From NCBI GenBank assembly GCA_022768245.1, contig JALEMR010000053.1, positions 1 to 64,000 on the forward strand: a stretch of 64,000 bases of DNA, given 5' to 3'. The translations under genes and the position numbers were made by a program. Positions 56,551-64,000 of the stretch are shown here, piece after piece. Numbering within the stretch: position 1 is the first letter of the stretch; every line of letters begins with the position of its first letter. Origin of the DNA: Oscillospiraceae bacterium. Lineage in GTDB: Bacteria > Bacillota > Clostridia > Oscillospirales > Ruminococcaceae. The notes under the pieces are model-generated. The model was not told the origin of the DNA and searched no databases. It saw only the letters and a list, made by a program, of their open reading frames with translations.

Positions 56551-57003
56551 ATGAGAGGATCGGCGCTGACTTGTGTGCAGCGCCGATCGTTATGCAAAAT
56601 ATAAAGGGCAGTCATGCAGGCTGCCCTCAAATCTCCGCAGCTGCGGAGGGATAGTTTGGCGCCGCCCCGTAGAGGAACAGCATTATAGAATAATTCAGCA
56701 CAGTATTTTTTCCTGCGCCGAAACGCGTACAGCCGCGGCAGATCCTGTCGGACAGCATCAGAGCTGCGTTTGGGAAAGTGCATGGAAAAATTCTTTTCTA
56801 AGCCAATTATTATGTTTTCCCGATGATATTATCATATATGATGTATGTGAAATTTGTATGAAATCTTAAAGAAAACAGAGGAAAAATTTGTGTATAACGT
56901 GTTTGAATCGGATGCTTTGTTGTTGGTTTTTACTATAATATTATATATTTTGACTTAAAAAAATATTCAGATATACAAATGTGAGAAAAAATCAAAAAAA
57001 TGC
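56551..57003. other. Non-coding gap with three strong stem-loops
   Basis: No credible gene. GATCGGCGCTG / CAGCGCCGATC (56557-56587), GGGCAG / CTGCCC (about 56606-56626) and the 16-base palindrome CTCCGCAGCTGCGGAG (about 56632-56647) lie in a row after the Fn3 gene. On the minus strand the second hairpin has a T-rich tail and an ATAATG-like box lies near 56690, so a small RNA is possible but unproven. The rest, to 57003, is AT-rich. Confidence 0.4.
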
Positions 57004-57032
57004 TTGACATTTCCGCAGAAAAAGAGTATAAT
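57004..57032 (+). promoter_or_regulatory. Consensus promoter of tRNA-fMet
   Basis: TTGACA at 57004-57009, 17-base spacer, TATAAT at 57027-57032. Confidence 0.85.
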
Positions 57033-57068
57033 AATTAAGTAATCTGATTCGAGGGTTACAAAAAATAT

Positions 57069-57145
<77 letters not shown>

Positions 57146-57279
57146 ACGTAGATAAGCCGTTTGATTAAGTTCAGACGGTTTATTTTTTTGTCCAAAACCG
57201 GTCAAAAAACCAACAAAAAACCAACAGCACCAAAATCAGACCAACTGATACTATTTCGCAGTCAGCAAAAAAATGCAAA

Positions 57280-58767
57280 TCATTCCTTTTTTCCGAAGAT
57301 GGCAGCAGCGATACATTCGGCTGATCTCTCATCTGCCTGCTTGATAATATGGGAATAAAGGTCACTTGTGGTTGAAGGCTTAGCATGTCCGAGACGGCTC
57401 GATATGCTTATCGTGTCCATTCCGTTAAAATATAGAATACTTGCCATAGTGTGGCGGAATGCGTGAGGATTGATGTGAGGGAGTCCGTACTTCTCCGAAA
57501 AATCCGCACACCAACCTGTAATGCTGTCCGGGTGGATAGGATATCCTACCTTGTCGCTGTTTTCCTGATAGAAAAGATAATCATTTATTACGCTGTGCGT
57601 AGCTGTGTTTTCACTGTTATGTGCAGCGTTTCTTATACTGTCTTCATCGGGCAGGTCGATATAGGCATTCCACATTGTTCCGTAAGTTGAACGTGCTGCA
57701 AGCCATTCCTTGCGATATTCTCTTAAAAGCTGAATGGTTTCGGCAGGCAGCTTGATAAATCTGTCGGATTCATCTGTTTTTGGCGAGCTTGTGTACATTC
57801 CGACATCCTTTTTATAAAGAATGTTGTGGCAAATATGAATCTGGGAGCGTTCCCAATCAACGCAAGACCAGCGCAGTCCTGCAAGCTCCCCTCTGCGTAT
57901 GCCTGTAATAAGAAGCAGATGCACCATTACCTTTCTGCTCATAGGCACATTTTCAAGAGCATCTCTTATCGCAGCAACTTCTTCCGGCTGAAAATAATTC
58001 GGGTGTGACTTCTCAACCTTCGGCGGAGTTGCTTTTGAAGCAGGATTGTACTGAATGAGCATTTCTTTTTCAGCCTGCGCAAGTATGGTCGAGATAAGCC
58101 TGTGATGCTCCACAACGGTCTTTGCGGAAAGCGGCTCATTGTTTACGATGATTTCAAAAAGTGCATTCACAGGCCTTCCAAGCACATCTGCGATTGATTC
58201 AGCCTTATCGTAAGAGATGATCTTTTTGCTGTAACATGAGGATATGGTTGTGAGTGATACTTTCGCAGATATGGAAAGGCTTTCCTTTGTTATCCCCATT
58301 TCTTTAATTATCGCTTTCAGCTCAACTTTACAGATAGCTTTTTTATTGTTCGCTCTCATACCGTTCTTGGAAAGCTGTTTGTAGAAGTTATTCAGATGCT
58401 GCGGTCTGATGTCGGCGATCTTTATGTGTCCAATCCCTGCATTGATGCGTGGCAGCATATCACGATAACGGGTGATTGTGGTATGTTTCATACCATTTCG
58501 CTCTTTTAGATCAATTACATAATCCGCATATTGAGCAAAGGTCTGTCTGTTGTCAAGGCTGAAGCCAAGCTTGCACTGTTCCTCAAAGGTAACCGCTTGT
58601 TTATTCAGTTCCTTTTCAATCTGTTTATCAGTCATACCGGGCGTTGGCTTCCAGGTCTTAACGTAAGGATTGAGCTGCTTGCCGTTTTCGTCCCTGCCCT
58701 TGAAAACGCGTATCTCGTAGCTGATGATCTCGCCGTTTTTATTCTTTTTTGGTCGTATTGAAGCCAT
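57280..58767 (-). CDS. int: Tyrosine integrase with inserted XRE-type HTH
   Basis: 495 residues. Start at ATG 58767 after AAGGAG. N-terminal arm-binding domain (1-65), core-binding domain (about 75-245) interrupted at about 150-207 by a helix-turn-helix resembling an XRE/Cro domain (IIKEMGITKESLSISAKVSLTTISS), then a catalytic domain with Arg in GIRRGELAGL, HAFRHTMAS, LGHAKPS and Tyr in DLYSH. Its start overlaps the end of the repressor gene by 29 bases. It would integrate the element into tRNA-fMet. Confidence 0.92.
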   Translation of the reverse strand: MASIRPKKNKNGEIISYEIRVFKGRDENGKQLNPYVKTWKPTPGMTDKQIEKELNKQAVTFEEQCKLGFSLDNRQTFAQYADYVIDLKERNGMKHTTITRYRDMLPRINAGIGHIKIADIRPQHLNNFYKQLSKNGMRANNKKAICKVELKAIIKEMGITKESLSISAKVSLTTISSCYSKKIISYDKAESIADVLGRPVNALFEIIVNNEPLSAKTVVEHHRLISTILAQAEKEMLIQYNPASKATPPKVEKSHPNYFQPEEVAAIRDALENVPMSRKVMVHLLLITGIRRGELAGLRWSCVDWERSQIHICHNILYKKDVGMYTSSPKTDESDRFIKLPAETIQLLREYRKEWLAARSTYGTMWNAYIDLPDEDSIRNAAHNSENTATHSVINDYLFYQENSDKVGYPIHPDSITGWCADFSEKYGLPHINPHAFRHTMASILYFNGMDTISISSRLGHAKPSTTSDLYSHIIKQADERSAECIAAAIFGKKE

Positions 58768-59728
58768 TGAAATTCTCCTTCCATTCCTTAACAAGATCTG
58801 TTGCAGAGTAATTATCATCATTAAGGTGATTTAACCACTTAAGTTCATAGTCTTCCAGTTCCTCGCCTTCTTTCATTCGTTTACAAATATATTCGTTTAT
58901 ATAACCAATTAGGGCATCAAAAAATACTCTTGAACACATACAAGCATTTTCATACAACCCCATCATAGCTTCTTCATGTTGAGTATCCAGCCGTACATCC
59001 AATATTTCTCCGTTTTCATCATGATAAAGATATTCAGGCGGTGTAAGCCTTTGAATAACTTCTTGGAAGTAGTGTCTGCTTTCGTCTATGATGCTTTGAA
59101 AAAGATATCGTTTATAATGATAGCCCGAAAGAATAGTGCCATTCTTATATATTTTTCGAAGAACAGATTCATCTCCCGTTTTTTTACTTTCTTCGGCAAT
59201 CTTCCAAAGCTCGTCATCTACATTTTCTTTAATATCCTGATTAATGTCAACCACAGCGGCATATTTTATATTTCCCATCATTTCGACGTATGAATCAAGA
59301 ACATCTATCATGGTTGATAGTATATCAATATCATAAGGAAAATTCATATTAGCTCCGTCTTGATATTCATTAATGAGTTTTTCATAAAACCTTTTTTCCT
59401 CCTGCATATGCTTGACCTTATTCAGCTCCGCAAATAATTTTATATTTGATTCGGAAAGTCCTGTGTAGTCGCAGACTGCTTTCAACTCGGTATCGGTAGA
59501 TCTGACATCACTTGTACCGGCGAGATAATCAACGGATACTCCAAAAAATTTTGCGACTTTGGCAGTTGTAAGAACATCGGGAACGCTATCTCCACTCACC
59601 CATTTACCTACACCTTGACGTGTCACACCGACAGCGGATGCTACATCCTCATGAATATAGTTGTTTTCCTGAATCAATTGTCCCAGACGTTCCGCAAATA
59701 TATTGACATTATTCTTGTTTTTGGACAA
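58739..59728 (-). CDS. XRE-family repressor of the integrated element
   Basis: 329 residues. HTH at about 10-65 (ERLGQLIQENNYIHEDVASAVGVTRQGVGKWVSGDSVPD). The large remainder is helical and charged, without a LexA/CI peptidase motif, so induction is not by RecA-type self-cleavage. Likely sensor and lysogeny-type control of the divergent excision genes. Precedes and overlaps int. Confidence 0.82.
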   Translation of the reverse strand: MSKNKNNVNIFAERLGQLIQENNYIHEDVASAVGVTRQGVGKWVSGDSVPDVLTTAKVAKFFGVSVDYLAGTSDVRSTDTELKAVCDYTGLSESNIKLFAELNKVKHMQEEKRFYEKLINEYQDGANMNFPYDIDILSTMIDVLDSYVEMMGNIKYAAVVDINQDIKENVDDELWKIAEESKKTGDESVLRKIYKNGTILSGYHYKRYLFQSIIDESRHYFQEVIQRLTPPEYLYHDENGEILDVRLDTQHEEAMMGLYENACMCSRVFFDALIGYINEYICKRMKEGEELEDYELKWLNHLNDDNYSATDLVKEWKENFNGFNTTKKE

Positions 59729-59847
59729 AGTATATTCCTCCTAAAAAAATGATTTATATTTTTTTCATAATGGATCGGTTGCTTTTTTTATATGAAAGCA
59801 TTTCGGAGAAAACATTTTTGCTTTTGCACATTTTCAAGAAAAATATA

Positions 59848-59907
59848 TTGACTTTTGTAAATCAATATGCTAATATATATTATAGCAAAATAAATTGCAT
59901 TTGTCAA
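59848..59907. promoter_or_regulatory. Face-to-face promoters within a 60-bp dyad
   Basis: Rightward: TTGACT at 59848-59853, 17-base spacer, TAATAT at 59871-59876. Leftward: TTGACA at 59907-59902, 17-base spacer, TATAAT at 59884-59879. The two halves match in 20 of 30 positions around a TGCTAATATATATTATAGCA core. Leftward transcription serves repressor and int; rightward serves the excisionase-like gene. The rest of 59729-60082 is leader sequence. Confidence 0.75.
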
Positions 59908-59963
59908 GATGAAGCAATTTAATTTTACAATAAAAGAAGGTGATATGTGGTACAACTAAAGAA

Positions 59964-60006
59964 ATGTTTCCCATTGACCTTTGGCGAAGAACTCAATGGG
60001 AAACAT
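59964..60006 (+). repeat. 14-bp perfect inverted repeat in the excisionase leader
   Basis: ATGTTTCCCATTGA and its exact complement with a 15-base loop, no T run. May be a recombination-directionality site or an RNA leader hairpin. Confidence 0.7.
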
Positions 60007-60082
60007 AAAAGAACAGCAAGCAGAAACTTACCGCTCCATTATTATATCATATGTGGGGCAAAAAAACAAGGAGGAAAAATTA

Positions 60083-60322
60083 ATGAATTTGACCGTTCCG
60101 CACATGGAAACAATAAAGGCTACGTCCAAGCTTACAGGACTTCCCGAGCATTTTATACGCCAGAAAGTCCTTAGTGGAGAGATAGTGTCCGTAAAGGCCG
60201 GAAGCAAATATCTTGTTAACGTTGATAAGTTCATCGAGTATCTCAATACCTGCACTGTTGAAACCAATGGAAATGATCACGAAACGGATTTCGAGATAAG
60301 CCCCGTTCCTGTAAAGCTTTAA
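60083..60322 (+). CDS. Excisionase-like small DNA-binding protein
   Basis: 79 residues. Start at ATG 60083 after AAGGAGGA. Winged-HTH of excisionase/MerR type: MKAT-like helix ETIKATSKLTGLPEHFIRQKVLSGEIVSVKAGSKYLVNVDKFIEYL. Small size, position opposite the repressor and element context support Xis. Confidence 0.82.
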   Translation: MNLTVPHMETIKATSKLTGLPEHFIRQKVLSGEIVSVKAGSKYLVNVDKFIEYLNTCTVETNGNDHETDFEISPVPVKL

Positions 60323-60334
60323 GGCGGTGCATTT

Positions 60335-60664
60335 ATGGCAGCACGAAGAATGCTTGCGAAAGCAGTTATGGATTCCGATGATTTTCTTGAAATGCCGTCG
60401 TCAACTCAATTATTATATATTCACCTTGAAAACATCGAACAGCTTGAACTCGCCATAAGGCAGAAGAAGCAAGTGAGCTTTTACTACTTCGATTTAGATG
60501 AAAAGAGAAATCGTGTTTATCGTAAGGAAAAGAAACGGTATATTACCGATCCTGTTGCACTTGTTTTCAGCGAGGATAACTATTATCTTGTAGCATACAG
60601 TCAAGAGATACTGCGGAGGTGTGAGTATGAATTACAAAGAAACTGGTTTCCGTGCGTTATATAA
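60335..60664 (+). pseudogene. Fusion of a replication-protein N-terminus with a WYL fragment
   Basis: Residues 1-31 (MAARRMLAKAVMDSDDFLEMPSSTQLLY) match the start of phage-type replisome organisers. From about residue 32 the frame continues as part of a WYL domain (IEQLELAIRQKKQVSFYYF ... DPVALVFSEDNYYLVAYS), then ends early. Neither part is complete. It looks like a deletion fusion. Confidence 0.65.
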
Positions 60665-61162
60665 GAACTTTGCTGCTTTCATGCTAAAAGATAACTGCTT
60701 GACAAGGTATCTGAGCTGATAGAGGAAAACAGCGATAATCATTGCTATTATAACATGGTTGCAGCTTGGTACTATACGCTTGCCGTACCTGACATTGAGG
60801 AAACTCGGAGATTGACGGAACAGGCGGAGTGTATTGCAAGACAGGTTTTCCCGACAGATTTGGAGCTGATTGACATTATCCATATCCCGACAGCAAACTG
60901 CTTCTACTATCATAACGATTTGCGTTCCGCTGCCGAAAAGATAGAGGAAGCTATGGCAATATGCAAGGGTTATCCCGATATGCTCCCTTATATCGACAAA
61001 CAGGCAGAACTGCTGAACATTCTGCTTGACATCTATTCAGCTATGGAGAACAGGGTGAAATGCCGTGAACTAATTGCAGAGATAGACCGTATCAACGAGG
61101 AATACAAGGAACAGGGCGTGTGCCGTGAGGTATCGCCAGACATACGAAAACAGCTACAATGA
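60627..61162 (+). pseudogene. Broken TPR-like gene
   Basis: A well-marked start (GCGGAGGTGTGAGT-ATG at 60627) gives MNYKETGFRALYKNFAAFML and then stops after 30 codons. In another frame from about 60697, KVSELIEENSDNHCYYNMVAAWYYTLA runs to 61162 with helical repeats (TPR-like; ECIARQVFPTDLELIDIIHIPTANCFYYHND). One frameshift or deletion joins them. An internal ATG at 60755 could still give a 135-residue product. Confidence 0.6.
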
Positions 61163-61165
61163 ACG

Positions 61166-61194
61166 AAAGCAGGTTCTTTTGAGCCTGCTTTTTG
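61166..61194 (+). terminator. Terminator
   Basis: AAAGCAGG / CCTGCTTTTTG stem-loop after the broken TPR gene. Confidence 0.75.
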
Positions 61195-61292
61195 TTTTGG
61201 AATCCGTTTTTATAACCCCCTGAAAGCGTGTGGTATACTGTAATCAGCAAGAAACACAAGGCACACCGACACGAACCAAAGGAGGTCTTATC

Positions 61293-61430
61293 ATGAGTGA
61301 TATTGGAAAAGGAATGCTTATCATCTTGGTGATTCTGTACATCGTATCACCGATCGACTTCGCTCCAGGACCGGTTGACGATGCTATCGTGCTTCTGCTC
61401 GGACTGGCGGCAGCCAAAAAATCAGATTGA
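61293..61430 (+). CDS. DUF1232-like small membrane protein
   Basis: 45 residues. ATG 61293 after AAAGGAGG. Core YIVSPIDFAPGPVDDAIVLLLGL is the SPID...DD motif of DUF1232, here a minimal version. A TATACT -10 box lies near 61232. Function unknown. Confidence 0.75.
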   Translation: MSDIGKGMLIILVILYIVSPIDFAPGPVDDAIVLLLGLAAAKKSD

Positions 61431-61472
61431 GGGATACAATCCCCATACTCACAACAAGAACGGAGGGTTACT

Positions 61473-62591
61473 ATGAACAAGCTGAATAACATCAAAAGAG
61501 GTCTGTTTGCACTTATCATGTGCTTATCGCTCTCGCTCTGCGGTTGCGGTAACACCGAACAGACAGAAGGAACCGGAACATCGTCCGCTGAATCCCAGCA
61601 GAGTGCCGATGTTTCAGAAGAAGTCATAATCGACTACGGCGATGCGGAATCCTTTGAAGCTGCACTGAACGAAGGTAAAAACCTTGAGGGCAAGGTGGTT
61701 CGGTTTGTTGCAGGCGAATTTCACCCGGATTCCAAGCTCGGCTACGATGTATGGGCTGGCGAACACCTGAACTTCGTATCCTATCGCAATCCTGACATTA
61801 AGGAGGGCGATACCGTTACGGTACGCACTACCACTGTTGAGAATATGATGGGTTCATGGGTTATCAACTACGAAAAGGTTGAGAATGCTGTTGTAGGCGA
61901 TGATACGATAACCTACTCCAAGCCAAAGGAAACAACGGTAGCTAAGACAACAGAAAAGCCCAAGACTACCACAACAGCAAAGGAAACAGAAAAGGAAGAT
62001 ACCAAGACTGAGACCAGCGCACCCGATGAGCCTGCGGAAAAGGACACCTACGAGCATAATAAATACTATGACATAGTTGAGATGGCAAGTTTCAAGAACT
62101 CTATCGGCTATACTATCGTGATCCACAAAGTTCTTGCAAAGCAGAATGTTTCGATATCCGCTACACTCTTAGCGTATGGATCTGACAACAGCGTTATCGG
62201 AAAGAGTTCTGATGATATTGTTCTGACCGAAGGAAAGTATAACTTCTTCCGCTATTCTTTTGAGGGCGATGTTTCAAACGCAAGTATCCAGGCGAATGCT
62301 AATGCTAAGAGTGACTCCTTCATGACAGGAGAACGCAACGTCGTTGAAATGACGCAGTATAACCTTTCAGGCGATGATCTCTATATCACCTTGCAGCAGA
62401 CAGGCGATGAAATCGGTGCATTTGCCAAGTTCAAGCTCTTATTCTACAAGGGCGATCAGATCGTTGATACTGAGGACGGCTATTTCAACATCTATGCGGA
62501 GAACCTGAACGGCAAGGGTTCTACCGATGTGGCTAAGATTTGGGCTTACGGTACAGATTTTGATAGGATCGAGTACATCTATGAGCCGTAA
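61473..62591 (+). CDS. Lipoprotein with OB-fold-like domain
   Basis: 372 residues. Signal peptide with lipobox CGC at about 25. Residues about 55-140 resemble a tRNA_anti-like/OB fold (LEGKVVRFVAGEFHPDSKLGYDVWAGEHLNFV). Thr/Lys/Glu-rich linker about 145-190, then a beta-rich domain to the end with FN3/immunoglobulin-like strands. Cargo of the integrated element; exposed on the cell surface. Function unknown. Confidence 0.75.
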   Translation: MNKLNNIKRGLFALIMCLSLSLCGCGNTEQTEGTGTSSAESQQSADVSEEVIIDYGDAESFEAALNEGKNLEGKVVRFVAGEFHPDSKLGYDVWAGEHLNFVSYRNPDIKEGDTVTVRTTTVENMMGSWVINYEKVENAVVGDDTITYSKPKETTVAKTTEKPKTTTTAKETEKEDTKTETSAPDEPAEKDTYEHNKYYDIVEMASFKNSIGYTIVIHKVLAKQNVSISATLLAYGSDNSVIGKSSDDIVLTEGKYNFFRYSFEGDVSNASIQANANAKSDSFMTGERNVVEMTQYNLSGDDLYITLQQTGDEIGAFAKFKLLFYKGDQIVDTEDGYFNIYAENLNGKGSTDVAKIWAYGTDFDRIEYIYEP

Positions 62592-62753
62592 CAATTCTCT
62601 CAAACACAACAGCACTCAGAGCTTTCTGGGTGCTGTTGCCAATGAAACCGAATGATTACGGATTGTATAAAATCAAAATTATATACTATAAATACAATTT
62701 GGTCAAAGATGGGGAATCAATCAAAAAATAGGCAAGAAACCATTCATATATGA

Positions 62754-62782
62754 TTGACATTTTGGACATTTTCTGCTATACT
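62754..62782 (+). promoter_or_regulatory. Promoter of the last lipoprotein gene
   Basis: TTGACA at 62754-62759, 17-base spacer, TATACT at 62777-62782. Confidence 0.8.
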
Positions 62783-62831
62783 ATTAGTAGGCATATCTTT
62801 ATAAAAACGCAAATCTAAAGGGGGCGGTTTT

Positions 62832-64000
62832 GTGAATCTTGCCAGAAAAGTTAAAGCCGGATTATCGTTATTTACAGCTTCAGCTATGCTGTTTTCTTTT
62901 ACGGGTTGCGAATTGGGGAAAGCCAAACAAGAGAGTTCAACAGTTTCTCAAGCAGAGGTTTCTAAAGCTACAAATGTCGATGCAGACGTGAATGACATTA
63001 ACGATGCTTTTGTTGAGCTGAATATACAGCCTATTGTTGTAAATTCTGTGGATACATTGGAGATTAACGTAGAAGATATTGTAGTTAATCCGGTAAATGT
63101 TAAGGGAATACAAAACATTGAGGTTGAAGTAATACCTATAAATGATGATTTTATCACCGTGGCACACGAAAACTTTGTATCGTACTATGGTGAAGATATA
63201 GATCTGAAAAAGTTCTTTATTGATGCTGCCATTGGTGCTACTGCGGTTGTTGTGATGGTTACACTAACCACGGTATCAGGCGGAACAGCAACTTTCTTTG
63301 GAGCTGTTCTTGTTTCAGAGATGTCTAAGGCAGCCGTTATTATTGGTGCCGCAATTGATGCTGCGGTATCCGGCTATCAAGCATATCAAGAAGGTGGAGA
63401 TGCTTCGTATATCATCGGACATATGCTTAACGGCGTTGCTGAAGGCTTCAAATGGAGTGCGATTCTTGCACCTTTAACTGGTGGCATATCAGGAATCAAG
63501 GCACTTCGAGCTGTAAAATATCTAAAGAAAGTTCCAGGCTTAGAGCAATTAGAAGATAAGACAGCTCGTGCTTTAATCAAGAACTTAGCCAAAATCATTA
63601 AAGAAGCACCTGAAAACTTATCCGATGATGCATTGAAGAAAGCATATAAAGCACTTTCAAAAGAAGTTACGGAGGAAATAACCGAAGATATATTCATGCA
63701 GGTTATTAAGAATGAATCTGCGATAGTATCTATTGTTCAGAAAACTGATGCTTTTGGTGCAGGCAAAGGAGTAAGGCAAGCACTTCAAGAACGTTTTTGG
63801 AAAAGAGCCGGAGTAACTGATGAAGTCGGCAAAACAATAATCAAAGAAATTAAGCAACAATCTCTTAAAAACTTGGACGATATATCGGAACCAGCGGTCA
63901 AGGAATACATAAATAAAAATATGTATGAGTTTGTTGAGTATTTCGGAGGTTCTCTTTCAAAGGATTTTGTTGATAGTTGCTTAAAAAATTCCATAAGTGA
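62832..64000 (+). CDS. Large lipoprotein, 3' end outside the window
   Basis: GTG start at 62832 after GGGGGCGG; 389 codons without a stop to the window edge. Signal peptide with lipobox FTGC (Cys about 25). Residues about 30-115 are Val/Asn-rich. From about 135 come hydrophobic, Ala/Gly-rich segments (IGATAVVVMVTLTTVSGGTATFFGAVLVSE, IIGAAIDAAVSGYQAYQEGG, GFKWSAILAPLTGGISGIKA), then Lys-rich helices. This glycine-rich membrane-active stretch before an unseen C-terminus resembles the middle of large secreted toxins, but no toxin domain is visible. AT content is higher than in the chromosomal part. Confidence 0.7.
   Translation, partial: MNLARKVKAGLSLFTASAMLFSFTGCELGKAKQESSTVSQAEVSKATNVDADVNDINDAFVELNIQPIVVNSVDTLEINVEDIVVNPVNVKGIQNIEVEVIPINDDFITVAHENFVSYYGEDIDLKKFFIDAAIGATAVVVMVTLTTVSGGTATFFGAVLVSEMSKAAVIIGAAIDAAVSGYQAYQEGGDASYIIGHMLNGVAEGFKWSAILAPLTGGISGIKALRAVKYLKKVPGLEQLEDKTARALIKNLAKIIKEAPENLSDDALKKAYKALSKEVTEEITEDIFMQVIKNESAIVSIVQKTDAFGAGKGVRQALQERFWKRAGVTDEVGKTIIKEIKQQSLKNLDDISEPAVKEYINKNMYEFVEYFGGSLSKDFVDSCLKNSIS

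Noticed and set aside
56484..56783. Minus-strand frame of 99 codons after the Fn3 gene
   Set aside because: No ribosome site, Arg/Cys-rich translation, and it covers hairpins; more likely non-coding.

Overview
The window looks like a chromosome segment of a gut Firmicute of the Ruminococcus / Oscillospiraceae type. The clearest pointer is a 389-residue cellobiose 2-epimerase that keeps catalytic residues H243, E246 and H374 at the same numbers as the Ruminococcus albus enzyme. Other support comes from sporulation-type genes (spo0A, spoIIP), Clostridia-type ferredoxin-linked metabolism, sigma-A promoters of TTGACA-17-TATAAT form, and many short palindromic intergenic repeats. The species assignment is inference.

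Left part (1-8.4 kb): the tail of an IS1595-type transposase runs into the 3' end of a PocR-domain sensor kinase, which forms an operon with a receiver-domain protein. A riboflavin locus follows in visible decay: an FMN riboswitch that has lost its middle, an in-frame ribD/ribE chimera, and a HAD phosphatase gene without a start codon. Next come tRNA-Pro, a GNAT acetyltransferase, a MITE-like repeat, a secreted triple-HhH ComEA-like protein, a DUF4358 lipoprotein and a Xer-type recombinase.

Middle part (8.4-34.6 kb): a PopT-type undecaprenyl-phosphate flippase, SpoIIP, an NlpC/P60 hydrolase and a GT51 glycosyltransferase act on the envelope. A five-gene operon joins a sugar-importer pair of permeases and a large binding lipoprotein to a MacB-like membrane protein and an HlyD-like adaptor, with no ATPase. 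MalQ, a GDSL lipoprotein with QueH, a sensor-type [FeFe]-hydrogenase homologue, RicT, a prohibitin-like protein, tRNA-Arg, rubrerythrin and SecA follow.

Right-middle part (34.6-57 kb): cellobiose 2-epimerase, ComFB, CTP synthase, phosphopentomutase and a nucleotidyltransferase; an operon for a 2-oxoacid:ferredoxin oxidoreductase headed by a P-loop ATPase; a small NRPS-like cassette (alpha/beta hydrolase, free condensation domain, carrier protein, adenylate-forming ligase) behind palindromic operator candidates; a pseudouridine synthase; a DUF3343/cysteine desulfurase pair; a DnaJ pair; and a Spo0A whose phosphoacceptor Asp56 is Glu.

Right end (57-64 kb): an integrated element begins at the 3' end of tRNA-fMet and runs off the window. 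It has an integrase with an embedded HTH, an XRE repressor, an excisionase-like gene facing the repressor across overlapping convergent promoters, a row of truncated fused genes, and lipoprotein cargo. The last lipoprotein is cut by the window edge.

The points most worth follow-up are Spo0A D56E, the collapsed riboflavin riboswitch and operon, palindromic elements that sit exactly on stop codons, the mini NRPS-like cassette with its operators, and the face-to-face promoter switch of the integrated element.
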